Below, one piece after another: positions 35,925-45,075 of a stretch of DNA of 64,000 bases. Source of the stretch: Bacteroidota bacterium (lineage in GTDB: Bacteria > Bacteroidota > Bacteroidia > Bacteroidales > Paludibacteraceae); the NCBI GenBank assembly GCA_017860345.1, contig JAFNAV010000006.1, positions 1-64,000 on the forward strand, in the 5' to 3' direction. The stretch's first letter is position 1. Each line of letters opens with the position of its first letter. The translations under genes were made by a program, and so were the position numbers. Under the pieces are notes generated by a model. The model did not search any database. It was not told the DNA's origin and saw only the letters and a program-made list of their open reading frames with translations.

Positions 35925-37199
35925 TTAAACTTCTTTTGCGGCTTTTCTGGCCCGGAGTTTCTTAATCTCCTTTTCGAGCTCTTCAATTTCCTTTTCCTGA
36001 TTATTGATGGTTTTGAGCAACTCGTTTAATTCTTCGTTATCAATCGATGTTGGATACTGAGCATCAACTCTTTCCAGAAAATCGGCCAGAATGTTCATGT
36101 AATTCATAAAAGCATCGTAGGGCGACTCAAAATTGGTTCCATACGGGTCTTTGTGGCTCATATAGCGGAAATGATCCGAGGTTTGAAGCATAAGCCAGTC
36201 GTGCTGCAAAGGCTTGTCGGAGCATAAATTCACACGCTCACTTACCGCATAGAGTTTAGCCAGCGCTTCCTGCTGAAGGTCGTTGCCTGTCCATGGCGTG
36301 AGGTCTTTGTCATTTCCCACCCAACTTATCGGATAGGTAACGGTAAGATTCTCAGCTGTATCAGCTTTTTTTGTGTATTCCGAAGGTAATGTAAAGCCCA
36401 TTTGTTGCTCCATAGCGTGGTATGGCAATGCTTTCAGAAATTCAAAAATTCCGGTGTAAGCTGGCTGATTTATTCCTAACGAAGAATAATCCAGACCAAT
36501 GTTTATTATTTTCTCGTTTTCGGGCAAAGCTGCTATCCAACCAATATACTGATCGGCAGTAATGGATAGTGATGAGAATCGGAAAGCAATATCATCGCTT
36601 AATTTATTGTTTCTGACCAATAGCTTTAACTTAGAGATATACGGATGACTGTAAACGTAATTAGGGCTTTTCCATCCCATAATGTGTTTAGCTTCGTCAA
36701 TTAGTATAGATTTGAATCCTAAACGGGAAACTATTTCGCCTATTTCGTCGGAATATATGAGCTCAGTGTTGAAAAAAGATGTCGGTCTCACTCCAAACAA
36801 TTCTTCTAACTTATCAGCGTGAAATTTTATCTGTCGCTCAAACTCGTTGGCGTCAAAAACCGAGGCTAACGAGTAAGCGTAAGGTTGTGCCATAAATTCC
36901 ACACCGCCGGTTTTTAATAATTCCTTGAAACTATCTATCACTTCGGGTGCATATTGCTCAAGTTGTTCAATGGTTGTTCCGGAAATGGCAAATGCACATT
37001 TAAACTTTTTGTTCGAACTGCGAATCATCTCGGCTATGGTGCGGTTGGCAACCAGATATGATTGCTCAACAGCTTGTCTGATGCGATCTTCTGTTTGAAA
37101 ATCATCATAATAATAATGATCTTGTCCAATGTCAAAAAAACGGTATCGTTTCAGTCGTAAAGGCTGGTGTATTCTGAAATAAAAACAAATGTTGCGCAT
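35925..37199 (-). CDS. Glycoside hydrolase family 57 (alpha-amylase type)
   Basis: A 424-residue cytoplasmic enzyme acting on alpha-glucans. The start NICFYFRIHQPLRLKRYRFF is the GH57 opening motif (HQP). The nucleophile Glu is expected in SFFNTELIYSDEIG, and the acid Asp in MLQTSDHFRYM. The fourth region, normally DYETFGEH, is LDYSSLGINQP. The last 40 residues are a predicted coiled coil (NNQEKEIEELEKEIKKLRAR). It is the third gene of the glycogen operon, 68 bp after the glycosyltransferase, and likely trims or rearranges glycogen. Confidence 0.9.
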   Translation of the reverse strand: MRNICFYFRIHQPLRLKRYRFFDIGQDHYYYDDFQTEDRIRQAVEQSYLVANRTIAEMIRSSNKKFKCAFAISGTTIEQLEQYAPEVIDSFKELLKTGGVEFMAQPYAYSLASVFDANEFERQIKFHADKLEELFGVRPTSFFNTELIYSDEIGEIVSRLGFKSILIDEAKHIMGWKSPNYVYSHPYISKLKLLVRNNKLSDDIAFRFSSLSITADQYIGWIAALPENEKIINIGLDYSSLGINQPAYTGIFEFLKALPYHAMEQQMGFTLPSEYTKKADTAENLTVTYPISWVGNDKDLTPWTGNDLQQEALAKLYAVSERVNLCSDKPLQHDWLMLQTSDHFRYMSHKDPYGTNFESPYDAFMNYMNILADFLERVDAQYPTSIDNEELNELLKTINNQEKEIEELEKEIKKLRARKAAKEV

Positions 37200-37267
37200 A
37201 TATGTCTAAGGATTAAATTTTCTGTATTTTTTAAAATTAAAAAGAATCGTAATTTGGGTTACTTGTG

Positions 37268-38530
37268 TTAATGGTTTCGGCCAATTACGCCATCGTATAT
37301 TGCCCTGACTTTAAGCCCTGCATCATACCATTTGATGTTGTTTACTTCGTCGGTACCCAGTTCGCGAAGGCTTTTGTACATGGCAGGGTTTTTTACTATT
37401 GAATAAATGGCATCTGCCATGGCGTCAATATCCCAATAATCTGTTTTGATAGCGTGATTAAGAATTTCGGCACATCCCGATTGTTTCGATATAATTGTAG
37501 GGGTGCCCACCTGCATGGCTTCAAGCGGCGATATTCCAAACGGTTCCGAAACCGATGGCATGATATAAACATCGCTTTCGGCCAGCATTTCGTGTACCTG
37601 ACGTCCTTTAAGAAAGCCTGTAAAATGGAAGCGGTCGGCTATTCCACGTTTGGCTACAAGGTCTATCATGGCATTCATCATATCGCCACTTCCTGCCATA
37701 ACAAACCTTACTCCGTCGGTTTTTTGCAGTACTCTGTGGGCGGCTTCTACAAAGTATTCAGGTCCTTTTTGCATGGTTATGCGTCCAAGGAAAGTTACAA
37801 TTTTATCTTGTCGCTGAGTCTTGGTGAAAGTTTCAACATCGGGCAGAGGTTCCACTGCATTATGTACTGTGGTAACTTTTCGTGGATCCTGATGGTATTT
37901 TTCAATCACAATGTTCCGGGTCAGATTGCTAACAGTCATGATATGGTCGGCCGCATCCATCCCTCTTTTCTCAATGCTGTACACGGTGGGATTTACCTGT
38001 CCGCGACTCCGGTCAAAGTCGGTAGCATGTACGTGAATTACAAGCGGTTTCCCGCTTATTTGCTTGGCAAAAACTCCCGCCGGATAAGTTAACCAGTCGT
38101 GAGAGTGGATGATGTCAAACTCCAGCTGATGAGCCAAAACACTTGCTACAGCCTCGTAGTTGGATATTTCTTCAATCAGGTTATCGGGGTATCTGCCCGA
38201 GAAATCGATACAGCCCAAATCATTGGTGTGTATCCTTCTGAAATCGTACCTGATACCATTGCGTAGCCCAAAATACTCATCGGGCTGCATAATCCATCCC
38301 AGTCGGTGACTAACGTGCTCCCAGCTATTCTCTTTCCATACAACGGGAACGTTGCAGGCGCCCATAATTTTCAGGAAACTCTGATCTTCATCGCCATGAG
38401 GTTTAGGTATCACAAAGGTTATCTGCATATCAGGTTGCATGGCCATACCTTTGGTCAAACCATAACTTGCAGTTCCCAATCCACCCAGTATATGTGGCGG
38501 AAATTCCCAGCCAAACATTAAAGCTTTCAT
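37268..38530 (-). CDS. Glycosyltransferase family 4, glycogen/alpha-glucan synthase-like
   Basis: A 420-residue GT-B enzyme. The N-terminal MFGWEFPPHILGGLGTASYG holds the glucan-synthase-like GGLG loop, DIIHSHDWLTYPAG is typical, and the C-half has FLGRITMQKGPEYFVEAA and EPFGISPLEAMQVGTP with the E-x7-E pair. It lies 6 bp after the debranching-enzyme gene and before GH57, a common Bacteroidota arrangement for storage-glucan metabolism. Probably elongates an alpha-glucan from a nucleotide sugar; donor not determined. Confidence 0.9.
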   Translation of the reverse strand: MKALMFGWEFPPHILGGLGTASYGLTKGMAMQPDMQITFVIPKPHGDEDQSFLKIMGACNVPVVWKENSWEHVSHRLGWIMQPDEYFGLRNGIRYDFRRIHTNDLGCIDFSGRYPDNLIEEISNYEAVASVLAHQLEFDIIHSHDWLTYPAGVFAKQISGKPLVIHVHATDFDRSRGQVNPTVYSIEKRGMDAADHIMTVSNLTRNIVIEKYHQDPRKVTTVHNAVEPLPDVETFTKTQRQDKIVTFLGRITMQKGPEYFVEAAHRVLQKTDGVRFVMAGSGDMMNAMIDLVAKRGIADRFHFTGFLKGRQVHEMLAESDVYIMPSVSEPFGISPLEAMQVGTPTIISKQSGCAEILNHAIKTDYWDIDAMADAIYSIVKNPAMYKSLRELGTDEVNNIKWYDAGLKVRAIYDGVIGRNH

Positions 38531-38536
38531 CTTTTC

Positions 38537-40477
38537 TTATTCGTTTTCATATTTTTTCAAACTCTCCAGCACTCTCAAAACTTCGGCCACACTCATGGCA
38601 AATGACATCCCACCGTGCCCTTTAAATGGCGGATTGCCGTCGAATAATTCGGGCAGAGTTCCAATACATAGTTCTGTCATTTCGGCTTCAAAGCCTATCA
38701 GCATACGTTCAATAAACGATTTTCCGCTTTTTTTGTAAATGCGCAGATATGCAGCCGAAAAAGCACCAAAAGTGCAGGGCCATACCGGTCCGTTGTGGTA
38801 ATTCCGGTTTCGTTCAAGCATACCCCCTACATAATTAGGTCGGTACGAGCCACTTTTCGGACTGAGGCTTCGCAAGCCTTTGGGAGTAAGTAGTTCTCTG
38901 GTGGTAATATCCAATACCGATTTTTGTTGTTGCTTATCCAAAGGCGAATATTCCAGCCCTACAGACAGTATCATGTTGGGGCGTACTTCGCAGTCTTTGT
39001 ATCCACCATCAACATAGTCGTACAGATATGTTCCGTTCCAGAAAGTATGTATAAAAGCTTCGCGGGCAATTTCAGCCTGATAATCGAGCAGGTCTGCTGT
39101 GTGTTCGTTACCGGCAAAGCGTGTGAGCTCAGCTGTAAATTTGAGGGCATTGTACCAAAGCGAGTTAATTTCCACCACATAACCGGTGCGGGGAGTGATG
39201 GGTCGTCCATCTTCAACGGCATTCATCCAGGTGGCAGGTTTCTCAGTACCGTTGATATACAGCAAGCCATTGGGGTGTACAAAAAGATTGGGATGATTGT
39301 TCTTTCGTATAAATGCAATAATCTTCGTAGTTATATCTTCGTAACGTTTGGCAGCATCTTCCAGCGACACATGCTTGGCATATTGCTGCAATACCCATAT
39401 AAACCATAATAGCACATCCGGGTCATCAAGTCCCTGTAATTTAATATCTTCATTTCTGTTTTCCAGAAAAGCATCAACTTCTTCAAGCGAGGTTTTTATA
39501 ATGGCCTCAAAATAGTCCATCCTATCAATAGCCAGTGTACAACCGGGCAAAGCTACGAACTGATCGCGTGCTCTGGCGCCAAACCAGGGGTAGCCGGCAA
39601 GCAAATATGTACGGTCGTTTTCTCTTTTGTAGAGCTGTTGCGCCGAGTTCTTCAAGCAGTTGTACATATCTGTTCTTGCGTTACGCCTTTTCAGTTCATT
39701 GTCCCACAATTCCTGAAGCTTGCGTGGCGAAGTTTCGGATACTCCTGCCGAAAAAATGATGCTTTCACCTTTTTTTACAGGCATTTCAAAGTACCCCGGT
39801 ACCAGCAAGTCTTCTTTAAATTCGTAACCACGTTCCTGCTCTTTGTAATACTCAATATTTTTGTACCACACAGGGTTGTGGCTGTAGTGGTTGGTTTTAG
39901 AGAATTGCATATACAAGCCCGGATATCCTTCATAAAGACACATACTGATGCCTTGCTTGGTTTCCTGATAAGAAGTGTTGGCCCGGCTGTTTTCATGAGT
40001 CAGTTCATTTACGCTTCTGAATGCCAAAAAAGGCTTAAATCTCAGTGTGGTAGGAGAGTGGGCTTCAATAAGCGTATATTTAATCAGTACACGTGGCTCA
40101 AAGGAAACCAACATGCGTTCTTTGGAGAGTATAACCCCACCTACACGGTATGTGGTTCGCGATATTACATCGCAATCGAACTGGCGAATATATTTATGTC
40201 CGTTAGGACTAAAATTATTGCCTTCGTATTTATGTATTCCAAGATTGAACTCGGCACCATGCTGAATTACAGTTTCGTCCAGTGAGGAAAGAAGCACGTG
40301 GTTTGAATCGTCAATTTCGGGAAGCGGTACTACAAGCTGGCCATGGTACTTTCGGGTGTTGCAGTCAATCAGAGTGGTACTGTTATAGGCACCTGCTCTG
40401 TTGGTTCTTATCATTTCTTTCGATAGTGATTTCTCCAGATTTATCAACAGCGTTTTATCAAAGTTCAGATAACTCAT
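38537..40477 (-). CDS. Glycogen debranching enzyme (amylo-alpha-1,6-glucosidase, GH133 type)
   Basis: A 646-residue protein. The N-terminal part (residues 1-270) matches the bacterial debranching-enzyme N-domain (NRAGAYNSTTLIDCNTRKYHG). The C-terminal (alpha/alpha)6 catalytic domain has AGYPWFGARARDQFVALPG, ATWMNAVEDGRPITPRTG followed by YVVEINSLWYNAL, and HNGPVWPCTFGAFSAAYLR. It removes alpha-1,6 branches of glycogen in the cytoplasm. First gene of a three-gene operon with a 6-bp gap to the next. No signal peptide. Confidence 0.94.
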   Translation of the reverse strand: MSYLNFDKTLLINLEKSLSKEMIRTNRAGAYNSTTLIDCNTRKYHGQLVVPLPEIDDSNHVLLSSLDETVIQHGAEFNLGIHKYEGNNFSPNGHKYIRQFDCDVISRTTYRVGGVILSKERMLVSFEPRVLIKYTLIEAHSPTTLRFKPFLAFRSVNELTHENSRANTSYQETKQGISMCLYEGYPGLYMQFSKTNHYSHNPVWYKNIEYYKEQERGYEFKEDLLVPGYFEMPVKKGESIIFSAGVSETSPRKLQELWDNELKRRNARTDMYNCLKNSAQQLYKRENDRTYLLAGYPWFGARARDQFVALPGCTLAIDRMDYFEAIIKTSLEEVDAFLENRNEDIKLQGLDDPDVLLWFIWVLQQYAKHVSLEDAAKRYEDITTKIIAFIRKNNHPNLFVHPNGLLYINGTEKPATWMNAVEDGRPITPRTGYVVEINSLWYNALKFTAELTRFAGNEHTADLLDYQAEIAREAFIHTFWNGTYLYDYVDGGYKDCEVRPNMILSVGLEYSPLDKQQQKSVLDITTRELLTPKGLRSLSPKSGSYRPNYVGGMLERNRNYHNGPVWPCTFGAFSAAYLRIYKKSGKSFIERMLIGFEAEMTELCIGTLPELFDGNPPFKGHGGMSFAMSVAEVLRVLESLKKYENE

Positions 40478-40819
40478 ATTATCTTTTTATTTTAAAAGGT
40501 ATATATAATGATAAATTTTTACAAATAAAGGTTTGTTCAAAAACAAAAAAAGATGAGTTTTCATTCTTCATCAATATGTTGTTTTTTCGTTCGCAATTTA
40601 ATTAAAAAATGTGTATGTAGCAAATAATATGATTTAAAAATTTAAACTGTTTTTTTATGTTTTACGACATGAAATTATCTTTAAATTCTGACAAAATGTA
40701 AATCCAAGCAGTTTATGCGTCTTAGCATATTTTTATTCATAGCATGCGGATTTCCATGTCTCTAAATATGATTTATTATTCATAAATTTGTAAAAGTTTC
40801 AACTTGTAATTCCATAAAA
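40478..40819. other. Divergent intergenic region, debranching enzyme and rhomboid
   Basis: About 340 A+T-rich bases. TAAATTTG at 40783-40790 is a likely -7 box for the rhomboid gene, about 30 nt before its start. I see no clear promoter for the debranching operon and no RNA or repeat. Confidence 0.55.
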
Positions 40820-41497
40820 ATGATATTTAACGATCGACTTTCGCCTGAGAAAAGGAAATTTTATCACGCAGTATTTGTTCCCCTGATAGTTTCTGTCATG
40901 ATGATTCTTGTGTTTGTTCTCGAAAAAGGGATGGAGTGGGATTTTAGTGCAGGAGGTATTATGCCGCGTGATTTCACACATTTGAGCGGAATACTTACTT
41001 ATGTATTTGTTCACGCCGATGTCGGGCACTTATTTAATAATGTATTTTCGTTCATATTACTCTCTACCTGCCTGTATTATTTTTATAATGAACTGGCATA
41101 TAAAATTATGTTTCTCTCTTATTTATTTAGCGGAGTGCTATTGTGGACGATAGGGCGCGAAAGCTGGCACATTGGCGCTAGCGGATGGATTTATGCGCTG
41201 GCATTTTTTCTGTTTTTTAGTGGTTTGATAAGACGGCATGTACCATTAATAGCCATGTCATTGATAATTACATTTTTATATGGTAGTATGGTTTGGCATA
41301 TTTTCCCGTGGAAGGTAAATGATCCTATTTCGTGGGAAGGGCATCTCTCAGGAGGCATAGCCGGATTGCTCCTCTCGGTAATCTATCGCAAAGAAGGTCC
41401 TCAGCGTGAGGAACCGGATTGGGATGAAGATGAAGATGCTGACGAGGATGCTGAAAGCGATGCTGAGTATAAAGATGAAAATTATCTCAGTAATTGA
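40820..41497 (+). CDS. Rhomboid family intramembrane serine protease
   Basis: A 225-residue membrane protein with about six helices. The catalytic Ser is in GASGWIYAL (GxSG motif) and the catalytic His in WEGHLSGGIAGLLL; the HLFNNVFSF segment gives the conserved His and Asn of TM2. It cleaves membrane proteins within the bilayer; substrates unknown. The cytoplasmic C-terminus is a striking acidic tail (PDWDEDEDADEDAESDAEYK). It precedes the ribosomal-protein operon but is separated from it by that operon's own promoter. Confidence 0.9.
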   Translation: MIFNDRLSPEKRKFYHAVFVPLIVSVMMILVFVLEKGMEWDFSAGGIMPRDFTHLSGILTYVFVHADVGHLFNNVFSFILLSTCLYYFYNELAYKIMFLSYLFSGVLLWTIGRESWHIGASGWIYALAFFLFFSGLIRRHVPLIAMSLIITFLYGSMVWHIFPWKVNDPISWEGHLSGGIAGLLLSVIYRKEGPQREEPDWDEDEDADEDAESDAEYKDENYLSN

Positions 41498-41576
41498 TGA
41501 GCTTGTGTTTTTAGTTTCATGAGTAAATTCAAACCTTAAAGGTGACTTACTGTGTTGAAAAAAGCGCTTACACCTC

Positions 41577-41607
41577 TTTGTCAATCAAATAATTATTTGT
41601 ATCTTTG
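41577..41607 (+). promoter_or_regulatory. Promoter of rpsF-rpsR-rplI
   Basis: TTTG at 41577-41580, a 19-nt spacer and TATCTTTG at 41600-41607: a full match to the Bacteroidota promoter. The leader of about 45 nt is A-rich. Confidence 0.82.
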
Positions 41608-41658
41608 TGCCGCTTTAAAAAAATAGAATTATAAATTTTAAAAAAGTAAGTAAACAGT

Positions 41659-42009
41659 ATGTTAAATCATTATGAAACCGTTTTCATTTTAACTCCCGTT
41701 TTGTCTGATGTTCAGATGAAGGAAGCGGTAGAAAAGTTTAAAGCACTTTTGACAGAAAGTGGTGCGACTATCACCAATGAGGAGAACTGGGGGCTGCGCA
41801 AGCTGGCTTACCCAATCCAGAAAAAATCCACTGGTTTTTATTCATTACTTCAGTTCGATGCTGAGCCATCGGTAATTGCTAACTTGGAAACCAACTATCG
41901 TCGTGACGAGCGCGTGCTTCGTTTCTTAACTTTCCGTTTGGATAAGTATGCTTACGAATACGCTGAAAAAAGAAAAAGTGTAAAATCTAAAGAAGTAAAG
42001 GAGAACTAA
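41659..42009 (+). CDS. rpsF: 30S ribosomal protein S6
   Basis: A 116-residue S6 beginning [17 protein letters not shown], with [20 protein letters not shown] and a basic/polar tail ([11 protein letters not shown]). It binds 16S rRNA with S18 in the platform of the small subunit. First gene of the usual S6-S18-L9 operon; rpsR follows after 4 bp. Confidence 0.97.
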   Translation: MLNHYETVFILTPVLSDVQMKEAVEKFKALLTESGATITNEENWGLRKLAYPIQKKSTGFYSLLQFDAEPSVIANLETNYRRDERVLRFLTFRLDKYAYEYAEKRKSVKSKEVKEN

Positions 42010-42013
42010 AATC

Positions 42014-42283
42014 ATGGCTGCAAACAACGGAGATATCAGATATCTTACCCCTCCATCGGTAGATGTAAAAAAGAAAAAATACTGTCGTTTCAAAAAAAGC
42101 GGTATCAAGTATATTGATTACAAAGATCCTGAGTTTTTGAAAAAGTTCCTTAACGAACAGGGAAAAATTCTTCCCCGTCGTCTTACCGGTACTTCGCTGA
42201 AATACCAGCGTAAAGTAGCTCAGGCTGTAAAAAGAGCTCGCCACATTGCGTTGCTTCCTTATGTAACCGATATGCTTAAATAA
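42014..42283 (+). CDS. rpsR: 30S ribosomal protein S18
   Basis: An 89-residue S18. The core [20 protein letters not shown] and [20 protein letters not shown] are diagnostic, with one Cys left at the N-terminal CRF position. It pairs with S6 on 16S rRNA. It lies between rpsF (4-bp gap) and rplI. Confidence 0.97.
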   Translation: MAANNGDIRYLTPPSVDVKKKKYCRFKKSGIKYIDYKDPEFLKKFLNEQGKILPRRLTGTSLKYQRKVAQAVKRARHIALLPYVTDMLK

Positions 42284-42302
42284 TTAAGAAGGAGGAATTT
42301 AT

Positions 42303-42746
42303 ATGGAAATTATATTGAAAGAAGATGTAATCAATCTTGGTTACAAGGGTGATATTGTAAAGGTAAAAGATGGTTACGGACGTAACTTCCTGATACCTAC
42401 CCAAAAAGCGGTATTGGCTACTGCTTCGGCTAAAAAAGTTCTTGCTGAAGACTTGAAACAACGTGCTCATAAACTGGAGCGCCTGAAAAATGAAGCTATC
42501 GAACTGGCTGAAAAAGTAAAAGACCTGACATTACAGGTGGGTGCCAAAACAAGTACTACCGGCAAAATTTTCGGTGCTGTTGGTCCTATTCAGATTGCCG
42601 ATGCATTTGAAAAAGCTGGATTTACAGTTGACCGTAAAGTTATTGTGCTTAAAGAGCCGGTTAAAGAAATTGGTTCTTATAAAGCTACTCTCAAACTTCA
42701 TAAAGAGGTTACTGTTGAAGTTGCATTTGAAGTTGTAGCTGAATAA
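42303..42746 (+). CDS. rplI: 50S ribosomal protein L9
   Basis: A 147-residue L9. The N-domain MEIILKEDVINLGYKGDIVK and GYGRNFLIPTQKAV, the long connecting helix and the C-domain (FGAVGPIQIADAFEKAGF) are all present. It binds 23S rRNA at the base of the L1 stalk. An AGGAGG-like site (AAGGAGGAAT) lies before its start, one of few strong Shine-Dalgarno sites in the window. Ends at a perfect hairpin. Confidence 0.97.
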   Translation: MEIILKEDVINLGYKGDIVKVKDGYGRNFLIPTQKAVLATASAKKVLAEDLKQRAHKLERLKNEAIELAEKVKDLTLQVGAKTSTTGKIFGAVGPIQIADAFEKAGFTVDRKVIVLKEPVKEIGSYKATLKLHKEVTVEVAFEVVAE

Positions 42747-42767
42747 GCCGGTCAATTCAAAATCAAT

Positions 42768-42807
42768 AAAAAACCGATACGCTTGATAGAAAGCGTATCG
42801 GTTTTTT
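42768..42807 (+). terminator. Terminator of rpsF-rpsR-rplI
   Basis: AAAACCGATACGC and GCGTATCGGTTTT are perfect complements with a 10-nt loop, followed by T. It also reads as a terminator for the convergent GHL10 gene. Confidence 0.92.
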
Positions 42808-42836
42808 GCTTTTGGGTGCAGTGTCCACTCGGGAGC

Positions 42837-44354
42837 TTACAACTTTCTGGTTACTCCATAAGTTGGAGTGCTTTCCATTTTGTAACGATTTACAGAGGTT
42901 ACTACCATGGTATAATGTCCCTTTAGTTTCTTGTCTACTTCACGCAAATTGATGCAGTTTTCTGTGGTGCGCGCTATAATGGCCGAGGCATCGTTGAGGT
43001 CGCCTACCTTTTTGCCCTTAAAAGCATATACCACATAGTAAGCTATAGCATTCCCCCCGTCGCCATATACATCGTCCCAAACCAAATAAGCTTCATTCCC
43101 ATCTTTGAGTGTTTTGATGTTTGCAGGCTGCATAGCAGCAGGTTGATTTTTTATATTCCTGTTGATAGGGCATAAGGCCGGATATTTGTAATAGTTGTTT
43201 TTCAAGCTGTCGTTCAATCCCTGTTTGTTTTTTACAAACTCTTTAGCGCTGAAATAAGCTACTCCATCTACTTTGGGATAGAACTTGTTCATCGCTACTT
43301 GTCGTATCAGTTCATTGCCTTTTCTCCAGGCTTCGGCGGCTTTGGGGTTGCCCAGTTGCGAAGCATACAGGCCAATATACAAATTTTTACCGAACGAATT
43401 GTCGCTCCACCACTTTACAAGTATTTCGTAGTCGGCCACTTTTTTACCAATTTCCCAGTACAGTTGTGGCATTACATAGTCAATCGTACCTTCGCCCAAC
43501 CATTTGAGTATGTCTGCATAGAGGTCGTCGTAGTTCTGAACTCCGGCTTTAGTTGCCGACCCACGCGGATCTACATCGTTATTGCGCCAAACTCCAAAAG
43601 GCGAAATACCAAATTCAACCCACGGTTTAATGTTCTTAATGGTTTGGTTCAGTTCAGATATTACCATGTTTACATTATTCCTGCGCCAGTCGGCTTTATT
43701 GGTAAAACCCCGCGGATTGTTCCGAAACGTTTTGTCGTCAGCAAATTCTTCATCATTTACTTTATAAGGGTAAAAGTAATCGTCGAAATGCACGGCATCA
43801 ATATCATATCGTTCTACAATATCTTCTACTACCTGATTCAAAAATTGTCGGGTTTCGTCCATTCCCGGATCAAAATAATATTTATCGGCATATTTTACGA
43901 AAAGATTCTGATTTTTGTAAAATAAATGATCTTTGCTGAGGATGTTGGTGTTTTCACCATTGGTTACACGGTAGGGGTTGAGCCAGACATGCACTTCGAT
44001 ACAACGTTTATGCGCCTCATCGATAATGAACTGCAAAGGATCATAGTAATCGTTAGGGCGTTGGCCTTGTTTGCCAGCTAAGTATTGCGACCAGGGTTCG
44101 AGCGACGACGGATAAAAGGCATCGGCCGTAGGGCGTATCTGTACGATAATGGCATTGATATTATTGTCTGATAATTTGTCGAGAAGGGTTCTCATTTCTT
44201 CGCGTTGTGTTTTGGATGTTAGATTACGCTGGCTCGGCCAGTCGATATTAGCAACCGTAGCAATCCAGACAGCACGCATTTCGCGTTTAGGAGATTGGCT
44301 GTGTAATGTGGTATAAAAACCAGCAATGATTAAAATAAATAGTAGTTTTTTCAT
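42837..44354 (-). CDS. Family 10-like glycosyl hydrolase (GHL10/DUF187), secreted
   Basis: A 505-residue exported protein. The signal peptide is MKKLLFILIIAGFYTTLHSQ. Residues ~25-330 form the GHL10 (YngK-type) TIM barrel with REMRAVWIATVANIDWPSQ, IVQIRPTADAFYPS, VHFDDYFYPY (probable acidic catalytic residues) and YVMPQLYWEIGK. The C-terminal ~90 residues resemble a fibronectin III-like domain (AYLVWDDVYGDGGNAIAYYV). Members hydrolyse peptidoglycan glycans or polysaccharides; the substrate here is not known. Monocistronic. Confidence 0.9.
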   Translation of the reverse strand: MKKLLFILIIAGFYTTLHSQSPKREMRAVWIATVANIDWPSQRNLTSKTQREEMRTLLDKLSDNNINAIIVQIRPTADAFYPSSLEPWSQYLAGKQGQRPNDYYDPLQFIIDEAHKRCIEVHVWLNPYRVTNGENTNILSKDHLFYKNQNLFVKYADKYYFDPGMDETRQFLNQVVEDIVERYDIDAVHFDDYFYPYKVNDEEFADDKTFRNNPRGFTNKADWRRNNVNMVISELNQTIKNIKPWVEFGISPFGVWRNNDVDPRGSATKAGVQNYDDLYADILKWLGEGTIDYVMPQLYWEIGKKVADYEILVKWWSDNSFGKNLYIGLYASQLGNPKAAEAWRKGNELIRQVAMNKFYPKVDGVAYFSAKEFVKNKQGLNDSLKNNYYKYPALCPINRNIKNQPAAMQPANIKTLKDGNEAYLVWDDVYGDGGNAIAYYVVYAFKGKKVGDLNDASAIIARTTENCINLREVDKKLKGHYTMVVTSVNRYKMESTPTYGVTRKL

Positions 44355-44496
44355 CAGTTATTTTTAAATTTCAATAAATGCAAATATAGTGAAAAAAATT
44401 AAATAATCAGAACCGCCAAAGCTCATCTCTGTTTTCATATTGCACCCCAGCTACCTTGCAATATTTAGAAACAGGTATTAAAAATTCATATAAATG

Positions 44497-44528
44497 ATTG
44501 GGCAGGTGGAACAAAATAACTAATTTTG
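44497..44528 (+). promoter_or_regulatory. Promoter of mgsA
   Basis: ATTG at 44497-44500 (one mismatch to TTTG), a 20-nt spacer and TAATTTTG at 44521-44528, about 25 nt before the start codon. Confidence 0.6.
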
Positions 44529-44553
44529 TGAAAAACAAAAAAAACAGGAAAAT

Positions 44554-44997
44554 ATGGACAAACAATTGACAATTGCTCTTGTAGCACACGATAACCGTAA
44601 GGCAGATATGGTGGAATGGGCTTTGCATAATGCAGAGTTGTTATCTAAACATAAGCTTATTTGCACAGGAACAACGGGAAGTCTTATCCAAAAGGCTTTT
44701 GAGGAAAAGGGAATTCAGGCCGATATAACCTGCATGAACTCGGGTCCCATGGGGGGCGATGCCGAAATAGCTGCTCTGGTGGTTCGCAAACAGATTAGTC
44801 TTGCTATTTTTCTGATCGACGATCTCAATCCTCAGCCTCACGAAGCTGATATTCAGATGTTATTGCGTCAGTGCAGGGTGCATAATGTGCCCATTGCCTG
44901 TAATCGTTATAGCGCCGATTTGATGATAACCAGCTCGTTGTGGGAGCATGAGGATTATGTTCCGTCTATGCCACGATATGTGAAGTTTCAAAGATAA
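44554..44997 (+). CDS. mgsA: Methylglyoxal synthase
   Basis: A 147-residue enzyme that turns dihydroxyacetone phosphate into methylglyoxal and phosphate, a relief valve when sugar phosphates pile up. Phosphate-binding CTGTTGSLI, the catalytic-Asp motif SGPMGGDAEIA and IDDLNPQPHEADIQML are all present, followed by VPIACNRYSADLMITS. Standard length. Single gene with own promoter and terminator. Confidence 0.96.
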   Translation: MDKQLTIALVAHDNRKADMVEWALHNAELLSKHKLICTGTTGSLIQKAFEEKGIQADITCMNSGPMGGDAEIAALVVRKQISLAIFLIDDLNPQPHEADIQMLLRQCRVHNVPIACNRYSADLMITSSLWEHEDYVPSMPRYVKFQR

Positions 44998-45014
44998 TTC
45001 CTAATTAACTTGTA

Positions 45015-45053
45015 CAAAAAACATCCTGATAACACTTCAGGATGTTTTTTTTT
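45015..45053. terminator. Terminator after mgsA
   Basis: AAAACATCCTGA and TCAGGATGTTTT pair across a 7-nt loop, followed by a T run. It can serve the convergent gene too. Confidence 0.9.
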
Positions 45054-45075
45054 GTTATTTGCTGATTTTCAATAA

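Noticed and set aside
37454-38092. A 212-codon open frame antisense to the GT4 gene, with similar long frames at 43299-43925 and 59852-60481
   Set aside because: All three are mirror frames of well-supported genes; none has recognisable motifs.
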